Shown here: positions 46,838 to 56,269 of the stretch, piece by piece | How positions within the stretch are numbered: the stretch's first letter is position 1 | How the letters are laid out: every line of letters starts with the position of its first letter | From: Corynebacterium frankenforstense DSM 45800 | Lineage (GTDB): Bacteria > Actinomycetota > Actinomycetes > Mycobacteriales > Mycobacteriaceae | Direction: 5' to 3' | NCBI RefSeq assembly: GCF_001941485.1 | Contig: NZ_CP009247.1 | Span: forward strand, 1,488,001 to 1,552,000 | Length of the DNA: 64,000 bases | Made by a program: the position numbers and the translations under genes | The notes under the pieces: model-generated | Databases searched by the model: none | What the model was told of the DNA's origin: nothing | Seen by the model: the letters and a program-made list of their open reading frames with translations, nothing else

Positions 46838-48287
46838 GTCCCGGGTGAGCCCCACCCACCACGACGTCGTCCGCGACGAGGACCTGCCCCTGCCGCTCGA
46901 GCGCTGCTGGCCGGCGCTGGTGGTCCTCTGCGTCGGCTTCTTCATGATGCTTCTGGACCAGACCATCGTCGCGGTGGCCACCCCGCACATCCAGGCGGAG
47001 ATGTCCGCCAGCTACAACCAGGTCATCTGGGTCACCTCCGTCTACTTGCTCTGCTTCGCCGTGCCGCTGCTGTTCACCGGGCGCCTCGGCGACCGCTTCG
47101 GCCCGCGCACGATGTACTGCGCGGGCATGTGCCTGTTCACCGTCAGCTCCCTGGCCTGCGGGCTGGCCCCGGGCATGACCGCGCTGATCGTCGCGCGCGG
47201 GGTGCAGGGCCTGTCCGCGGCGATGCTGAGCCCCCAGACGATGAGCGTGATCAACCGCATCTTCCCGCGCTCGCACCTGGGCACCGCGCTCGGCGTCTGG
47301 GGCGCGACCGCGGGGCTGGCGGGCATGGCCGGGCCGATCTTCGGCGGGATCATCACCCAGCTGTGGGGCTGGCAGTGGGTCTTCTTCATCAACGTGCCCA
47401 TCGGCGTGGCCGTCGTGGCCTTCGCGTGGCGGGTGGTGCCCGAGTTCCCGCGCCTGGAGCGCCGCCTCGACGCGACCTCGGTGCTGCTCTCCCTGGTGGC
47501 GGTCTTCCTGCTCGTCTTCGGCCTTCAGCAGGGCCAGGGCGCCGGCTGGGCTCCCTGGATCTTCGCCGTCGTCGCCGCGGGCCTCGTCGTCGGCGCGGTC
47601 TTTTTCGCCCAGCAGCGCCGCGCCGAGCGCCGCGGCCTCGAGCCGCTGGTGCCGCTGCGGGTGTTCAGAAACCGCAACTTCTCCGGCGGCAACGCGAGCA
47701 TCTTCATGATGGGCATGACCGTCGCGGGCATCCCGCTGCCGCTGATGCTCTACTTCCAGCAGGTCCACCACCTCTCCCCGCTGACGTCCGGGCTGATGAT
47801 GATCTGCCAGGCCGGCGTCTCGGCCGCCCTCTCCCCCGTCGTCGGCCGCCTGGTCGACCGCCACAACCCGGCCCGGCTGTGCGCGGCCGGCTTCGCCGTG
47901 CTGTCGGCCGGCATCACCCTGCTGTGCGCCGCGATGTCCGCCTCCGGATCGCTGATCCTCATCGGCCTGGCGCTGGTCGGGATCGGGGTGGGCAACGCCT
48001 TCGTCTGGGCGCCGAACTCGCGCATCACCATGGGTGACCTGCCGCCCGACCTGCTCGGCGCCGGCTCCGGGGTCTACAACACCACCCGCCAGCTCGGCGC
48101 GGTGCTCGGCACCGCCGCCATCGGCGCGGTGCTCCAGATCGGCCTGGCCGCCGAGGCCGCCGCGGGCGCCGCCGAGCCCTCCGGTGTCCCCTTCGGCGTC
48201 GCGCTCAGCCTGGCGGCGGTGGCCACCGCGGCGGCCGCGGTGATCTCGCTCACCGCCCGCGACCCGCACGAGCTCGACCGCGACTAG
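46836..48287 (+). CDS. DHA2-family (EmrB/QacA) drug:H+ antiporter
   Basis: This 483-residue MFS exporter has about 14 helices. The DHA2 marks are LDQTIVAVATPHIQAEM in the first helix, GRLGDRFGPR (motif A), RGVQGLSAAMLSPQTMSVI and the motif C-like WGATAGLAGMAGPIFGGI. Members expel drugs, dyes or antiseptics. The ATG at 46836 is listed, but a leaderless GTG at 46845 (M-SPTHHDV) is an equal option and would shorten the protein by three residues. It is not clearly co-transcribed with the regulator upstream. No resistance phenotype can be inferred from sequence. Confidence 0.9.
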   Translation: MSRVSPTHHDVVRDEDLPLPLERCWPALVVLCVGFFMMLLDQTIVAVATPHIQAEMSASYNQVIWVTSVYLLCFAVPLLFTGRLGDRFGPRTMYCAGMCLFTVSSLACGLAPGMTALIVARGVQGLSAAMLSPQTMSVINRIFPRSHLGTALGVWGATAGLAGMAGPIFGGIITQLWGWQWVFFINVPIGVAVVAFAWRVVPEFPRLERRLDATSVLLSLVAVFLLVFGLQQGQGAGWAPWIFAVVAAGLVVGAVFFAQQRRAERRGLEPLVPLRVFRNRNFSGGNASIFMMGMTVAGIPLPLMLYFQQVHHLSPLTSGLMMICQAGVSAALSPVVGRLVDRHNPARLCAAGFAVLSAGITLLCAAMSASGSLILIGLALVGIGVGNAFVWAPNSRITMGDLPPDLLGAGSGVYNTTRQLGAVLGTAAIGAVLQIGLAAEAAAGAAEPSGVPFGVALSLAAVATAAAAVISLTARDPHELDRD

Positions 48288-48297
48288 GCGCAGCCGT

Positions 48298-49254
48298 CTA
48301 GTTCAGCGACTTCGCCGCCGAGGCCGCCCGCGCATAGGCCGCCCGCGCCGCGGCCGGGTCCTCCGCGGGGGCTGCGACCACGTCGACCAGCCCGGCGGAC
48401 TCCCGCAGCCCGAGCCGGGACAGGAGATTGACGACGTCGCGCGCCGACGCCCCGCGCACACCCGTGCGCGAGCCCGCGTCCAGGCGCGCGCCCAGTGCGT
48501 CGAGCCCGGCGGGGCTAAGGCCCCGCGGGTCGAGCAGCAGCGTGCCGGAAAAGCCCCAGGCCGCCGAGTCGTCGCCGGCGGCGCCCAAGTCCTGCCCGGT
48601 CGCGTTGAGCAGCATCTCGCGCGGGTGGTCCTCGTCCGCCGTCGCCCGCGCGGCGTCGGCGACCGTGGCCAGCCCGGCGCGGGCGATCTCGGCGGGCACC
48701 GCGCGGATCTCGTCGAAGCGGTGGGTGCCGGGCACCCGACCGGCCACGACGTCGGAGAGCCACGGCTCGTCGAGCTGGACCGCGACGTCCGCGGCCGCCA
48801 GCCCGAAGCGGGCGACGAGGTCGGCGGCGTGCGCGGCGGCCGCCCCGGCCAGCGCCTCGGTCAGGTCGCGCACGGCCCCGCGGTCGGTCAGCGCGCGGTG
48901 GCCGTTGGGCAGTTCCAGCTCGCAGGCCAGCGACCAGGGCCCCAGCAGCTGGGTCTTCAGCCACGGCACCCCGGCCCAGTTCTCCTCGAGCCAGTCGAGG
49001 TCGCGGGCCACCCGGTCGCGGGCGTCCCAGCTCGCGCGCTGCGGTCGCGCGGAGAGCACCCAGCCGCGCGGGCCCAGGTCCGCATGCACGCCGTCGAGGA
49101 GCGCGACGGTGCGCACCGCGGCGTCGTCAAGCACCCCGCGCTGCGGCAACTGTGGCACGTGCCAGCGCCCGCCGGCGGCGATCACACCGGTCGCGTCGTC
49201 GAGGCGCTCGCCCGGCAGGGCCCCGAGGCCGAGCGCGCGGCTTGCCGCGGTCAT
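48298..49254 (-). CDS. MetE-like (cobalamin-independent methionine synthase C-domain-like) protein
   Basis: This 318-residue protein resembles the C-terminal barrel of MetE/UROD-like proteins ([32 protein letters not shown]). The zinc-binding His/Cys set needed for methionine synthase is not visible, so another role is likely. A similar gene, Rv3015c as I recall, lies in the ligA-mnmA region of M. tuberculosis. The start codon overlaps the mnmA stop by four bases (ATGA), so its translation depends on mnmA. A link to sulfur metabolism is plausible but only inferred. Confidence 0.78.
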   Translation of the reverse strand: MTAASRALGLGALPGERLDDATGVIAAGGRWHVPQLPQRGVLDDAAVRTVALLDGVHADLGPRGWVLSARPQRASWDARDRVARDLDWLEENWAGVPWLKTQLLGPWSLACELELPNGHRALTDRGAVRDLTEALAGAAAAHAADLVARFGLAAADVAVQLDEPWLSDVVAGRVPGTHRFDEIRAVPAEIARAGLATVADAARATADEDHPREMLLNATGQDLGAAGDDSAAWGFSGTLLLDPRGLSPAGLDALGARLDAGSRTGVRGASARDVVNLLSRLGLRESAGLVDVVAAPAEDPAAARAAYARAASAAKSLN

Positions 49255-50312
49255 CGCGCCGCCACGATCGTGCCGGAGCCGAGCACCGCGTCGCGCGCGT
49301 AGAGCACGGCGGCCTGGCCGGGCGCGACCCCGGAGAGCGGCTCGGCGAGTGTGAGGCGCATGCGGTCGCCGTCGATCGCGGCGTGGCAGGCGACGATGCC
49401 GCCGTGGGCGCGCACCTGCACCTCACAGTCGAGCGAGCCGCGGAAGTCCTCGTGCAGGCTCTTCAGCCGGTCGGCCTCGATCTCGGTGACCTGCAGGGCC
49501 TCGCGGGGGCCGACGGTGACGGTGCCGGTGGCCGCGTCGATGCCCGTGACGTAGCGCGGGCGGCCGTCGGCGGCCGGGGACTTGATGTCCAGGCCCTTGC
49601 GCTGGCCGATGGTGAAGCCGTAGGCGCCGTCGTGCTCGCGCAGCTTCGTGCCCTCCTGGTCGACGATCATGCCGGGGCGCATGCCGATGTGGCGGCCGAG
49701 GAAGGCCTTGGTGTCGCCGTCCGGGATGAAGCAGATGTCGTAGCTGTCCGGCTTCTTGGCCACGGAGAAGCCGCGCGCGGCGGCCTCGGCGCGGATCTCG
49801 GGCTTGGGGGTGTCGCCGACCGGGAAGTAGCAGTGGGCCAGCTCCTCGGCGGAGAGCACGCCGAGCACGTAGGACTGGTCCTTCTTGTCGTCGGTGGAGC
49901 GCAGCAGGTGGCCGTCGGCGTCGATGCGGGCGTAGTGGCCGGTGGCCACGGCGTCGAAGCCGAGGGCGAGGGCGCGCTCGAGCAGGGCGGCGAACTTGAT
50001 CTTCTCGTTGCAGCGCAGGCAGGGGTTGGGTGTCTCGCCGCGGGCGTAGGAGTCGACGAAGTCGTCGATGACGTCGGCCTGGAAGCGGTCCGAGAAGTCC
50101 CAGATGTAGAAGGGGATGCCGATCTTGTCGCAGACCCGGCGCGCGTCGGCGGAGTCCTCCAGCGAGCAGCACCCGCGCGAGGACTCGCGCACGGACTGCG
50201 GGTCGCGGGACAGGGCGAGGTGGACGCCGACGACCTCGTGGCCGGCGTCCTTGGCGCGGGCGGCGGCGACCGCCGAGTCGACCCCGCCGCTCATCGCGGC
50301 GATGACCTTCAT
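49251..50312 (-). CDS. mnmA: tRNA-specific 2-thiouridylase
   Basis: MnmA puts sulfur on U34 of Lys, Glu and Gln tRNAs. The 353-residue protein has the PP-loop [12 protein letters not shown] at the N-terminus, the first catalytic Cys in [12 protein letters not shown] and the second in [11 protein letters not shown], plus the C-terminal barrel. The sulfur donor relay would begin with the cysteine desulfurase gene at 56.3-57.4 kb. The ATG has GAGGAG upstream. The gene is transcribed away from the repeat array at 50409-50631. Confidence 0.95.
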   Translation of the reverse strand: MKVIAAMSGGVDSAVAAARAKDAGHEVVGVHLALSRDPQSVRESSRGCCSLEDSADARRVCDKIGIPFYIWDFSDRFQADVIDDFVDSYARGETPNPCLRCNEKIKFAALLERALALGFDAVATGHYARIDADGHLLRSTDDKKDQSYVLGVLSAEELAHCYFPVGDTPKPEIRAEAAARGFSVAKKPDSYDICFIPDGDTKAFLGRHIGMRPGMIVDQEGTKLREHDGAYGFTIGQRKGLDIKSPAADGRPRYVTGIDAATGTVTVGPREALQVTEIEADRLKSLHEDFRGSLDCEVQVRAHGGIVACHAAIDGDRMRLTLAEPLSGVAPGQAAVLYARDAVLGSGTIVAAR

Positions 50313-50408
50313 GTGCTCTCCTCTCCCCTTTCCACCGCGGGCCGTCTCCGGGCCCGCGTGACCCGCCGAGTCTATCGCCGTCCACGGCGGGCGGCCAAGG
50401 TGGTCGTG

Positions 50409-50544
50409 GATCTGCCGGCTCTACCCCGGCGCGCCCGATCTACCGGATCTACCGCGCACCGGAAGTTCTACCGGATCTACCCCGGCGTGCCAGATCTATC
50501 AGATCTACAAGATCTACAAGGCCGCGCGAGATCTATAAGATCTA
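50409..50544 (+). repeat. Phased GATCTA array (9- and 19-bp spacing)
   Basis: GATCTA-like hexamers begin at 50409 (GATCTG), 50418 (GCTCTA), 50437, 50446, 50465 (GTTCTA), 50474, 50493, 50502, 50511, 50530 and 50539. Intervals are 9 or 19 bases, giving mostly 28-base units of two hexamers each. Many copies sit in AGATCT or GGATCT context. The regular phasing suggests an array of protein-binding half-sites. Confidence 0.7.
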
Positions 50545-50586
50545 TCCCGGAGGCCGGATTCCACCGGATCCGACCGCACCACGACC

Positions 50587-50631
50587 ACACCACGTCCGTC
50601 CGCACCACGTCCGTTCGCACCACGTCCGTTC
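50587..50631 (+). repeat. Three tandem 15-bp units
   Basis: ACACCACGTCCGTCC, GCACCACGTCCGTTC and GCACCACGTCCGTTC follow each other without gaps, with a degenerate copy just upstream. They lie about 90-130 bases before the ATPase gene. Confidence 0.75.
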
Positions 50632-50719
50632 GCGGCGCCCGCCGCACTCCCCGGGACGACGTCAGACGACACCAGCCGACGACAATCACGACAGCCGACG
50701 GCAAGGAGCTCTGAGCGGC

Positions 50720-51853
50720 ATGCCCACCCCGCAACCCAACCCGTTCCGCCCCTCCTTCGGGGTCTCTCCGCTGGTGCTGGCCGGGCGGGGCGACCTGCTC
50801 TCCGGGTTCCCGCTGGCGCTCCTCGAGGGCCCCGGCAGCCCGCTGCGCACGATGCTGGTCTCCGGCCCGCGCGGCTCCGGCAAGACCGTGCTGCTCAACG
50901 AGCTCGAGGAGGCCGCCCGCACGCAGGGCTGGATCGTGCTGCGCGCCTACCCGGGGGCGGACATGCTCACCGACCTGACGGCCACGGAGATCCCCCGGGC
51001 GCTGGCCGCCCTCGACGAGGACCGCCCGGCGCGCCGCATCACCGGCGCCTCGATCGCCGGGCTCGGCTCGGTGCGCACGGAGACCACCGAGCCGGAGCAC
51101 CGCCCGGCCGCCACGCTGATCTCCGTGCTGCGCACGCTCGCCGAGCGGCTGCGCACCCACGGCACCGGCATCGTCATCAGCGTCGACGAGGTCCAGTCCG
51201 CCGACCCCGAGCACCTGCGCGCGGTGGCCACGGCGGTGCAGGACCTGGTGCGCGACAGCCACGACGTCGCCTTCCTCGCCGCCGGGCTGCCCGCGGGCAT
51301 CACCGCGCTGCTGCAGCACCCGGGCACGACCTTCCTGCGCCGCGCCGAGCTGGTCACCCTCGGCCCCGTCACCGCCGAGGAGTCGGCGGCCGCCGTCGCC
51401 GAGACCGTCGCGGCCGGCGGACGGGAGATCACGTCCGAGGCCGTCGAGCTCATCGCCGCACGCGCCCACGGCTACCCCTACCTGATCCAGCTGCTCGGCT
51501 CCCTGGCCTGGGCGCAGGCCAGCCTCGAGGAGTCCGCGGAGATCACCGCCGGGACCGTGGAGGCGATCCTGCCGCACGCCGTCTCCCGGATGGGCCGGCA
51601 GGTCCACGCGCCCTCGCTGCACGGCATGCCGGACTCCCAGCTGGCCTTCCTCGTCGCGATGGCCCGGGTGGCCGACGCGGACGGCCGGGCCGCCACCGGG
51701 GACATCGCCGCGGAGCTCGGGGTCGCCCCCAACGGCATCTCGACGCGGCGCCGCGCGCTCATCGACGCCGACCTGGTCACCCCGGCCGACTACGGTTTCC
51801 TCCGTTTCACCCTGCCCTATCTGCGCGAGCACCTGCTCGACACCCACGCCTGA
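50720..51853 (+). CDS. AAA-type ATPase with C-terminal winged helix
   Basis: The 377-residue protein has Walker A GPRGSGKT (residues 49-56), a Walker B-like GIVISVDEVQ at about 148-157, a sensor region (FLAAGLP) and a C-terminal winged helix (DIAAELGVAPNGISTRRRALIDADLV). The layout is that of ORC/Cdc6-like and STAND-type ATPases with a DNA-binding tail. The role is unknown. The upstream repeats may be its binding sites (inference). AAGGAG lies 12 bases before the ATG, a little far. A spermidine-synthase-like gene follows within 20 bases and is probably co-transcribed. Confidence 0.82.
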   Translation: MPTPQPNPFRPSFGVSPLVLAGRGDLLSGFPLALLEGPGSPLRTMLVSGPRGSGKTVLLNELEEAARTQGWIVLRAYPGADMLTDLTATEIPRALAALDEDRPARRITGASIAGLGSVRTETTEPEHRPAATLISVLRTLAERLRTHGTGIVISVDEVQSADPEHLRAVATAVQDLVRDSHDVAFLAAGLPAGITALLQHPGTTFLRRAELVTLGPVTAEESAAAVAETVAAGGREITSEAVELIAARAHGYPYLIQLLGSLAWAQASLEESAEITAGTVEAILPHAVSRMGRQVHAPSLHGMPDSQLAFLVAMARVADADGRAATGDIAAELGVAPNGISTRRRALIDADLVTPADYGFLRFTLPYLREHLLDTHA

Positions 51854-51872
51854 CCGATCTGGAGCATTCACC

Positions 51873-52703
51873 TTGTCCCGCCACGAGATCCCCGAGTACG
51901 AGGTCGACACCGGCACCGCCCGCCTGGTGCCCGACGACCAGCTCGACGACGCCTTCACCCTCTACCTCAACGGGGTGCCCTCCAGCCACGTCGCCGTCGG
52001 CCGCCCGCTGCACCTCGACTTCGAGTACATGCGTTGGATCGCCGCGGTGGTCCAGCGCTTCGTCGACGCCCACCTGGACGCGAACAAGCTGCGCGTGACC
52101 CACCTGGGCGGGGCCGGCTGCTCACTGCCTCGTTTCCTGGCGGCGGTCTACCCGCGCTCGCGGCACACCGTCGTCGAGATCGACGCCGCCCTGGCGAAGC
52201 TGGTACGCGAGGTCTTCGACATCCCGCGCTCGCCGACGGTCAAGATCCGCGTCGGCGAGGCCCGCGAGGTCGTCGACTCCCTGCGCCCGGCGACCCGCGA
52301 CGTCATCGTGCGCGACGTCTTCGCCGACGCGGTCACGCCCGAGCCGCTGACCACCACCGGGTTCTTCGCCGCCTGCGCGCGCACCCTGGTGCCCGGCGGG
52401 TTGTACGTGGCCAACTGCGGCGACCACTCGGACCTGACCGGTGCGCGCGCCGAGCTGGCCGGCATGGCCGAGGTCTTCGACCACCTCGCCGTCGTCGCCG
52501 ATCCCCCGATGCTCAAGGGGCGGCGCTACGGCAACATCGTGCTCGTCGGCTCCGACACCCCGCTGCCGGCCGACCGCGACCCGGATCTCACCCGCGAGCT
52601 GCTCGGCGGCGCCGTCCCCGCCCAGTACCACGCCGGGGCGTGGGTGGAGCGCTTCCGCTCCGGCGGCCGGGCGCGCCACGACGCGCCTGCGGCGCGCGAT
52701 TAA
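51873..52703 (+). CDS. Spermidine-synthase-like SAM-fold protein
   Basis: This 276-residue protein has the Rossmann core of the polyamine aminopropyltransferase family: VTHLGGAGCSLPRFLAAVYP (glycine loop), HTVVEIDAALAKLVRE (acidic ribose binder) and RDVIVRDVFADA. The catalytic D-x-x-D of true spermidine synthases reads VRDVFADA, so aminopropyl transfer is uncertain and a methyltransferase role is possible. Translation starts at TTG, with GGAG eight bases upstream. The stop codon TAA is shared, in an overlapping frame, with the stop of the convergent lipid gene. Confidence 0.82.
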   Translation: MSRHEIPEYEVDTGTARLVPDDQLDDAFTLYLNGVPSSHVAVGRPLHLDFEYMRWIAAVVQRFVDAHLDANKLRVTHLGGAGCSLPRFLAAVYPRSRHTVVEIDAALAKLVREVFDIPRSPTVKIRVGEAREVVDSLRPATRDVIVRDVFADAVTPEPLTTTGFFAACARTLVPGGLYVANCGDHSDLTGARAELAGMAEVFDHLAVVADPPMLKGRRYGNIVLVGSDTPLPADRDPDLTRELLGGAVPAQYHAGAWVERFRSGGRARHDAPAARD

Positions 52704-52714
52704 CGACGTCCCGC
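52699..52714 (-). repeat. Dispersed motif variant at a convergent gene junction
   Basis: ATTAACGACGTCCCGC on plus is a near copy of the motif (reverse GCGGGACGTCGTTAAT). Its TTAA supplies both convergent stop codons. Confidence 0.4.
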
Positions 52715-54880
52715 CCCGGCCCACTGCCGTACCGCACCCACGGCGTCGCGCACCCTCAGCCCCGGCAGGTAGCACGAGCAGACGGCCAGGCCCACGGCCG
52801 GCAGGCGCACCTCGTCGGCGTAGAGCAGGTACCAGCGGCGGTGCTCGGGGTGGAACTTGGCCTTGGAGGCCGCCAGCGAGCGGAAGCCGTAGAGCGGCTC
52901 GATGAGCCCGCCGACCTGGTTGAGCGCCTTGTCGAGCATGCCGTCGGCCGCGCTGTCGGTGGCCAGCGGGGCGCCGGAGAGCGAGATCCAGTCCATCTCC
53001 TCGGCCGCCGCGCCCAGCAGCGCCTCGGAGAGCAGGAACTCGATGACCGGGCGGAAGCCCTCCGAGTCGCGGCGCATCATGTCCAGGGTCAGCCCGATCA
53101 CGCGCCCCTCGACGCGCACGGGCAGCCAGGAGGTCACCCCCTGCACGCGGCCGGAGGCGTCGAGGGCGACCAGGATGCGGGTGTCCGGGTCCGCGAGCTC
53201 GGCCACGCCGCCGAGGGTGAAGCCCATCTCGGGCAGCGCCTTGGTGGCGGCCCACTGCTCGGAGAGCGCCTCGATCTGCTCGCGCAGCACCACCCCGGCC
53301 TCGGCCCAGGTGGTCCACTTCGCGGTCACGCCCTCCTTCTTCGCGTGGTTGCGCGCGGTGCGGATGTTCTGGAAGCGCTTGCCGCGGAACCCGGCGTCCG
53401 AGGTCAAAAGGATCGACTCGTCGGCGACGTGCAGGCGCTTGTAGCCGGCGGGTTCCCGGCCCGCGGCGAAGTCCTCGCCCACCGAGTACCAGACGGGCGT
53501 CCAGCCCTGGTCGCCGGCGAACTCCTCGAAGCCGGCGGCGACCGTGTCCGCGGCACCGGTCCGCCCGGCGGCGAAGACGGGCTCGCCGACGGTGACGGCC
53601 ACCCCGTGGGAGACCCGGTAGGCGACGAAGGCGGATCCGTCGGGGGCGAACCAGTAGCGGTTGCCGTCCCAGACGGTCATCTGCTGCAGGTGGTCGCCGG
53701 TGCCCTCCCGCAGGATGGCCAGGGCACGGTCACGGTCGCCGGCCCGGGAGATCTCGGGGACGCTGACCAGCGCGGCGTAGGCGGCCAGGCTCACGCACAC
53801 CCAGAACAGCCCGGTGGAATCGACGACGAAGGCGACCACGGCGGCCACGGCCACCACGGCCAGGAGCTGGACGAGCCTGCGCCCGCGCACGGCCACGGTG
53901 AAGGCCCTGCGCGTGACCAGCAGCACGACGATCGCGGTCAGCCAGGGCGCGAGGATCAGCACGATGTTGATCCACCAGCCCGCACCCCAGTCCAGGTCGC
54001 CGAGCAGCACGGTCACGCGCAGCAGCACCAGCGCCGCGGTCACCGCGTTGGTCGCCAGGGCCATCCACCAGGCCATCCGGCGCCCGCGCACCACGCCGAG
54101 GGCGATCACGGCGCTGACCAGAAGCCAGGCGGCGTGCCAGGCGACCTCGCCCCAGGCGAAGAAGCCGGCCTCGACCAGGGGTCCGCCGGCGTGCGGGTTG
54201 AGCCGGGTGACCAGCGGGCCCAGCGCGACGCACAGGAGGACGGTGGCCACCAGCACGCGCGTCTCGTGCACGGACAGCCCGCGCGGGTCGCGCACGCCGC
54301 CCTGGCAGCGCAGCACCAGTGCCAGGACCACGGCGGTGAGCCCCACGACGTCGGAAAGCGTGCCGGCGTAGAGCACCGTCGTCAGCGACAGCGCGACCGC
54401 GGCCGTGGTCAGGCGGCGGCGCCACAGCAGCGGGAGCCGCGCCGCGCCGAGCACGCCGACGCCGAGGATCCAGCCCAGCGGGGAGAGCAGCGCACCGGAG
54501 TCGAGGTCCGCACCCCAGCGGTTGAGGTCGGTCTCCTCGACGGCGCGGGCGGCCATCAGCCCGACCGGCGTGGCCACCAGCTGCATGCCGGCCACGGCCA
54601 GGGGGAAGACGCGCCGGCCCAGGGCGAGCTCGGCGGGCACTGCGAGTCCGAGCACCAGCAGGGTGCACATCGCGGTGCCGATCGCGCTCGCCGAGGTCAC
54701 TCCGCTGGTCACGACGTGCCAGTCGGCGAGCTCATAAGGGGCGCGCACGGCCAGCAGGTCGGGGTCGAGGAGCTGGGCCAGCCACATCACGGCGATGAGC
54801 GCGAGGCTCACCGGCGCGCGACCTGCCACGGTCCGCAGCATCGTCGCCACGGTCTTCGTCATCGTCTTCATCCCGCTCAT
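52700..54880 (-). CDS. Aminoacyl-phosphatidylglycerol synthase (DUF2156, MprF/AlaPGS type)
   Basis: This 726-residue protein has about ten helices in its first 375 residues. A cytoplasmic DUF2156 GNAT-like domain begins near LAILREGTGDHLQQMTVWDGNRYW and includes YKRLHVADESILL, FQNIRTARNHAKKEG and LTLDMMRRDSEGFRPVIEFLLSEAL. The family transfers an amino acid from tRNA to phosphatidylglycerol, and the C. glutamicum homologue is reported to make alanyl-PG. The esterase gene just upstream overlaps its start by four bases (ATGA), the pairing reported for the synthase and a lipid hydrolase (recalled). Its 3' end overlaps the convergent gene by four bases. Confidence 0.88.
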   Translation of the reverse strand: MSGMKTMTKTVATMLRTVAGRAPVSLALIAVMWLAQLLDPDLLAVRAPYELADWHVVTSGVTSASAIGTAMCTLLVLGLAVPAELALGRRVFPLAVAGMQLVATPVGLMAARAVEETDLNRWGADLDSGALLSPLGWILGVGVLGAARLPLLWRRRLTTAAVALSLTTVLYAGTLSDVVGLTAVVLALVLRCQGGVRDPRGLSVHETRVLVATVLLCVALGPLVTRLNPHAGGPLVEAGFFAWGEVAWHAAWLLVSAVIALGVVRGRRMAWWMALATNAVTAALVLLRVTVLLGDLDWGAGWWINIVLILAPWLTAIVVLLVTRRAFTVAVRGRRLVQLLAVVAVAAVVAFVVDSTGLFWVCVSLAAYAALVSVPEISRAGDRDRALAILREGTGDHLQQMTVWDGNRYWFAPDGSAFVAYRVSHGVAVTVGEPVFAAGRTGAADTVAAGFEEFAGDQGWTPVWYSVGEDFAAGREPAGYKRLHVADESILLTSDAGFRGKRFQNIRTARNHAKKEGVTAKWTTWAEAGVVLREQIEALSEQWAATKALPEMGFTLGGVAELADPDTRILVALDASGRVQGVTSWLPVRVEGRVIGLTLDMMRRDSEGFRPVIEFLLSEALLGAAAEEMDWISLSGAPLATDSAADGMLDKALNQVGGLIEPLYGFRSLAASKAKFHPEHRRWYLLYADEVRLPAVGLAVCSCYLPGLRVRDAVGAVRQWAGAGRR

Positions 54881-56145
54881 TCCAGTCCCCCTCGCTGTGC
54901 CACGAAGTCGAAGTTGCCGCGCAGCGCGGCGCGCCAGACGCCGAAGTCGTGCCCGCCGGGGACCTCGGTGTACCCGACGTCCATGCCGGCCTGCTCCGCC
55001 GCCCGGCTCAGGTCCTTCAGCGCGGCGGTCGCCTCGTGGTCCGAGGAGCCTGCGACGAAACGCCCGGCGATGCCGTCGTAGCGTTTCGCCTTGAGCAGGT
55101 CGGCGGGGTTCTCGGCGCGGAAGGCGGCCTCGTCGCCGCCGAAGAGCTCCGCGACGGTGCGGGCGTGGTCACCCAACGAGGGCTCGGCCTGCCCGGAGAA
55201 GTCCAGGAAGCTGCCGAAGGCGTCCGGGGAGTTGGTGACCACCTGCAGCGCGCAGGTGCCGCCGTAGCTCAGGCCTCCGATCGTCCAGTGCGAGCGGTCC
55301 GGGTCCACGCGGAAGCGCCGGGCGATGAGATCCGGCGCGGTGTCGGTGACGTACTCGCGCGAGGCGCCCGTGCAGCCCGGGTTGCCGGTCAGCGAGCCGG
55401 TGCCGTCGACGCTGACGACGATCGGGCTCACCCCGTCGTGGGCGGCCTGCCAGGCGTCGGCGGTCTCGCCGGCGGTCCCGGAGTCGAACCACTGCTCGGG
55501 CGAGCCGGGGTTGCCGGCCATGAGCATGAGCACCGGCAGGCGGTGCTGGGGGCTGTGCCAGTAGGCCGGTGGCACGTAGGCCAGGGCCTGGCGCGCGGTG
55601 AAGTCGGTGCCCGAGGGCAGGTCGACGTGGACGAGCGCGCCGATGTCGCGGCCGTCCTCCTGCGGCGGCTGGGTGGTGGCCTTGAACTCCGCCCAGTCCA
55701 TCTCCTTCGCCGCCGGCACCGGGTGCAGCGAGCGCAGCGTCGGGTACTGCTGGAAGACCACGTTCGTCGCCCCGAGCGCGCCGAGGACGAGGACCACCAC
55801 GGCCACGGTGGCCGGGAGGCGGCGCCCGGCGGCCAGCGCGAGCGCGGTCAGGCCGAGGAGCACCAGGCCCCACACGGCGTAGACGATCCACGAGGTCGGC
55901 TCCCCGAAGGGCTTCCAGACGACCTCGAGGACCAGCCAGACCAGGACGGTCACCCCGGCGGCGGAGCCGAGGGCGAGTGCGAGGCGGCGGCCGCGGCGCG
56001 GGCCGTGACCCTGCCGTCCGCGGCGTGCGCGCGCGGTGGCCAGCGCGACCAGCGCCAGGAGCACCCCGAGTGCCAGGCAGATGCAGACGACGACCTCGGC
56101 TGCCCCGCCCAGCAGGGGCCAGTTGAGGATCTTCTCCGTGTTCAC
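54877..56145 (-). CDS. Membrane-anchored esterase, likely aminoacyl-PG hydrolase
   Basis: The 422-residue protein has four N-terminal helices (to about residue 130), then an extracytoplasmic alpha/beta-hydrolase of the esterase D/mycolyltransferase type. The nucleophile is Ser293 in GGLSYGG and the catalytic His is in PGGHDFGVWR. Translation starts at GTG (NTEKILN). It is coupled by a four-base overlap to the DUF2156 lipid synthase, so it probably removes or remodels the aminoacyl lipid or a related ester. Activity on mycolate esters cannot be excluded from the fold alone. Confidence 0.85.
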   Translation of the reverse strand: MNTEKILNWPLLGGAAEVVVCICLALGVLLALVALATARARRGRQGHGPRRGRRLALALGSAAGVTVLVWLVLEVVWKPFGEPTSWIVYAVWGLVLLGLTALALAAGRRLPATVAVVVLVLGALGATNVVFQQYPTLRSLHPVPAAKEMDWAEFKATTQPPQEDGRDIGALVHVDLPSGTDFTARQALAYVPPAYWHSPQHRLPVLMLMAGNPGSPEQWFDSGTAGETADAWQAAHDGVSPIVVSVDGTGSLTGNPGCTGASREYVTDTAPDLIARRFRVDPDRSHWTIGGLSYGGTCALQVVTNSPDAFGSFLDFSGQAEPSLGDHARTVAELFGGDEAAFRAENPADLLKAKRYDGIAGRFVAGSSDHEATAALKDLSRAAEQAGMDVGYTEVPGGHDFGVWRAALRGNFDFVAQRGGLE

Positions 56146-56269
56146 CCGCTAAGGTGTACGCGCCCATTCCGGGGGAATCGCGCGGGTAGCCCGCGAGTCG
56201 GCCACGGGATTGCCGGGGGTTGGCTGTGACCCGGCTGCGGAACCGGCCGCGGACCGGGCCGGTGGCCTG

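Larger units (their letters stand above)
50313..50719. other. Non-coding region between mnmA and the AAA ATPase gene
   Basis: This 407-base divergent region holds two different repeat sets, listed separately, and must contain promoters for both flanking genes. Frames through it look like shadows, because the main repeat has a 28-base period, not a multiple of three. Confidence 0.6.

Noticed and set aside
50400..50640. GATCTA repeats as a CRISPR array
   Set aside because: Repeats are only 6-9 bases, spacers of 3 and 13 bases are not unique sequences of constant length, and no cas gene is present.
49152..50714. Plus-strand frame running through mnmA and the repeat array
   Set aside because: It is a shadow of mnmA and continues into 28-base repeats that change frame each unit.
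52034..55081. Plus-strand open frame of about 1000 codons opposite the lipid synthase gene
   Set aside because: It crosses two real genes and a gene junction, and its composition is a reverse-strand shadow.
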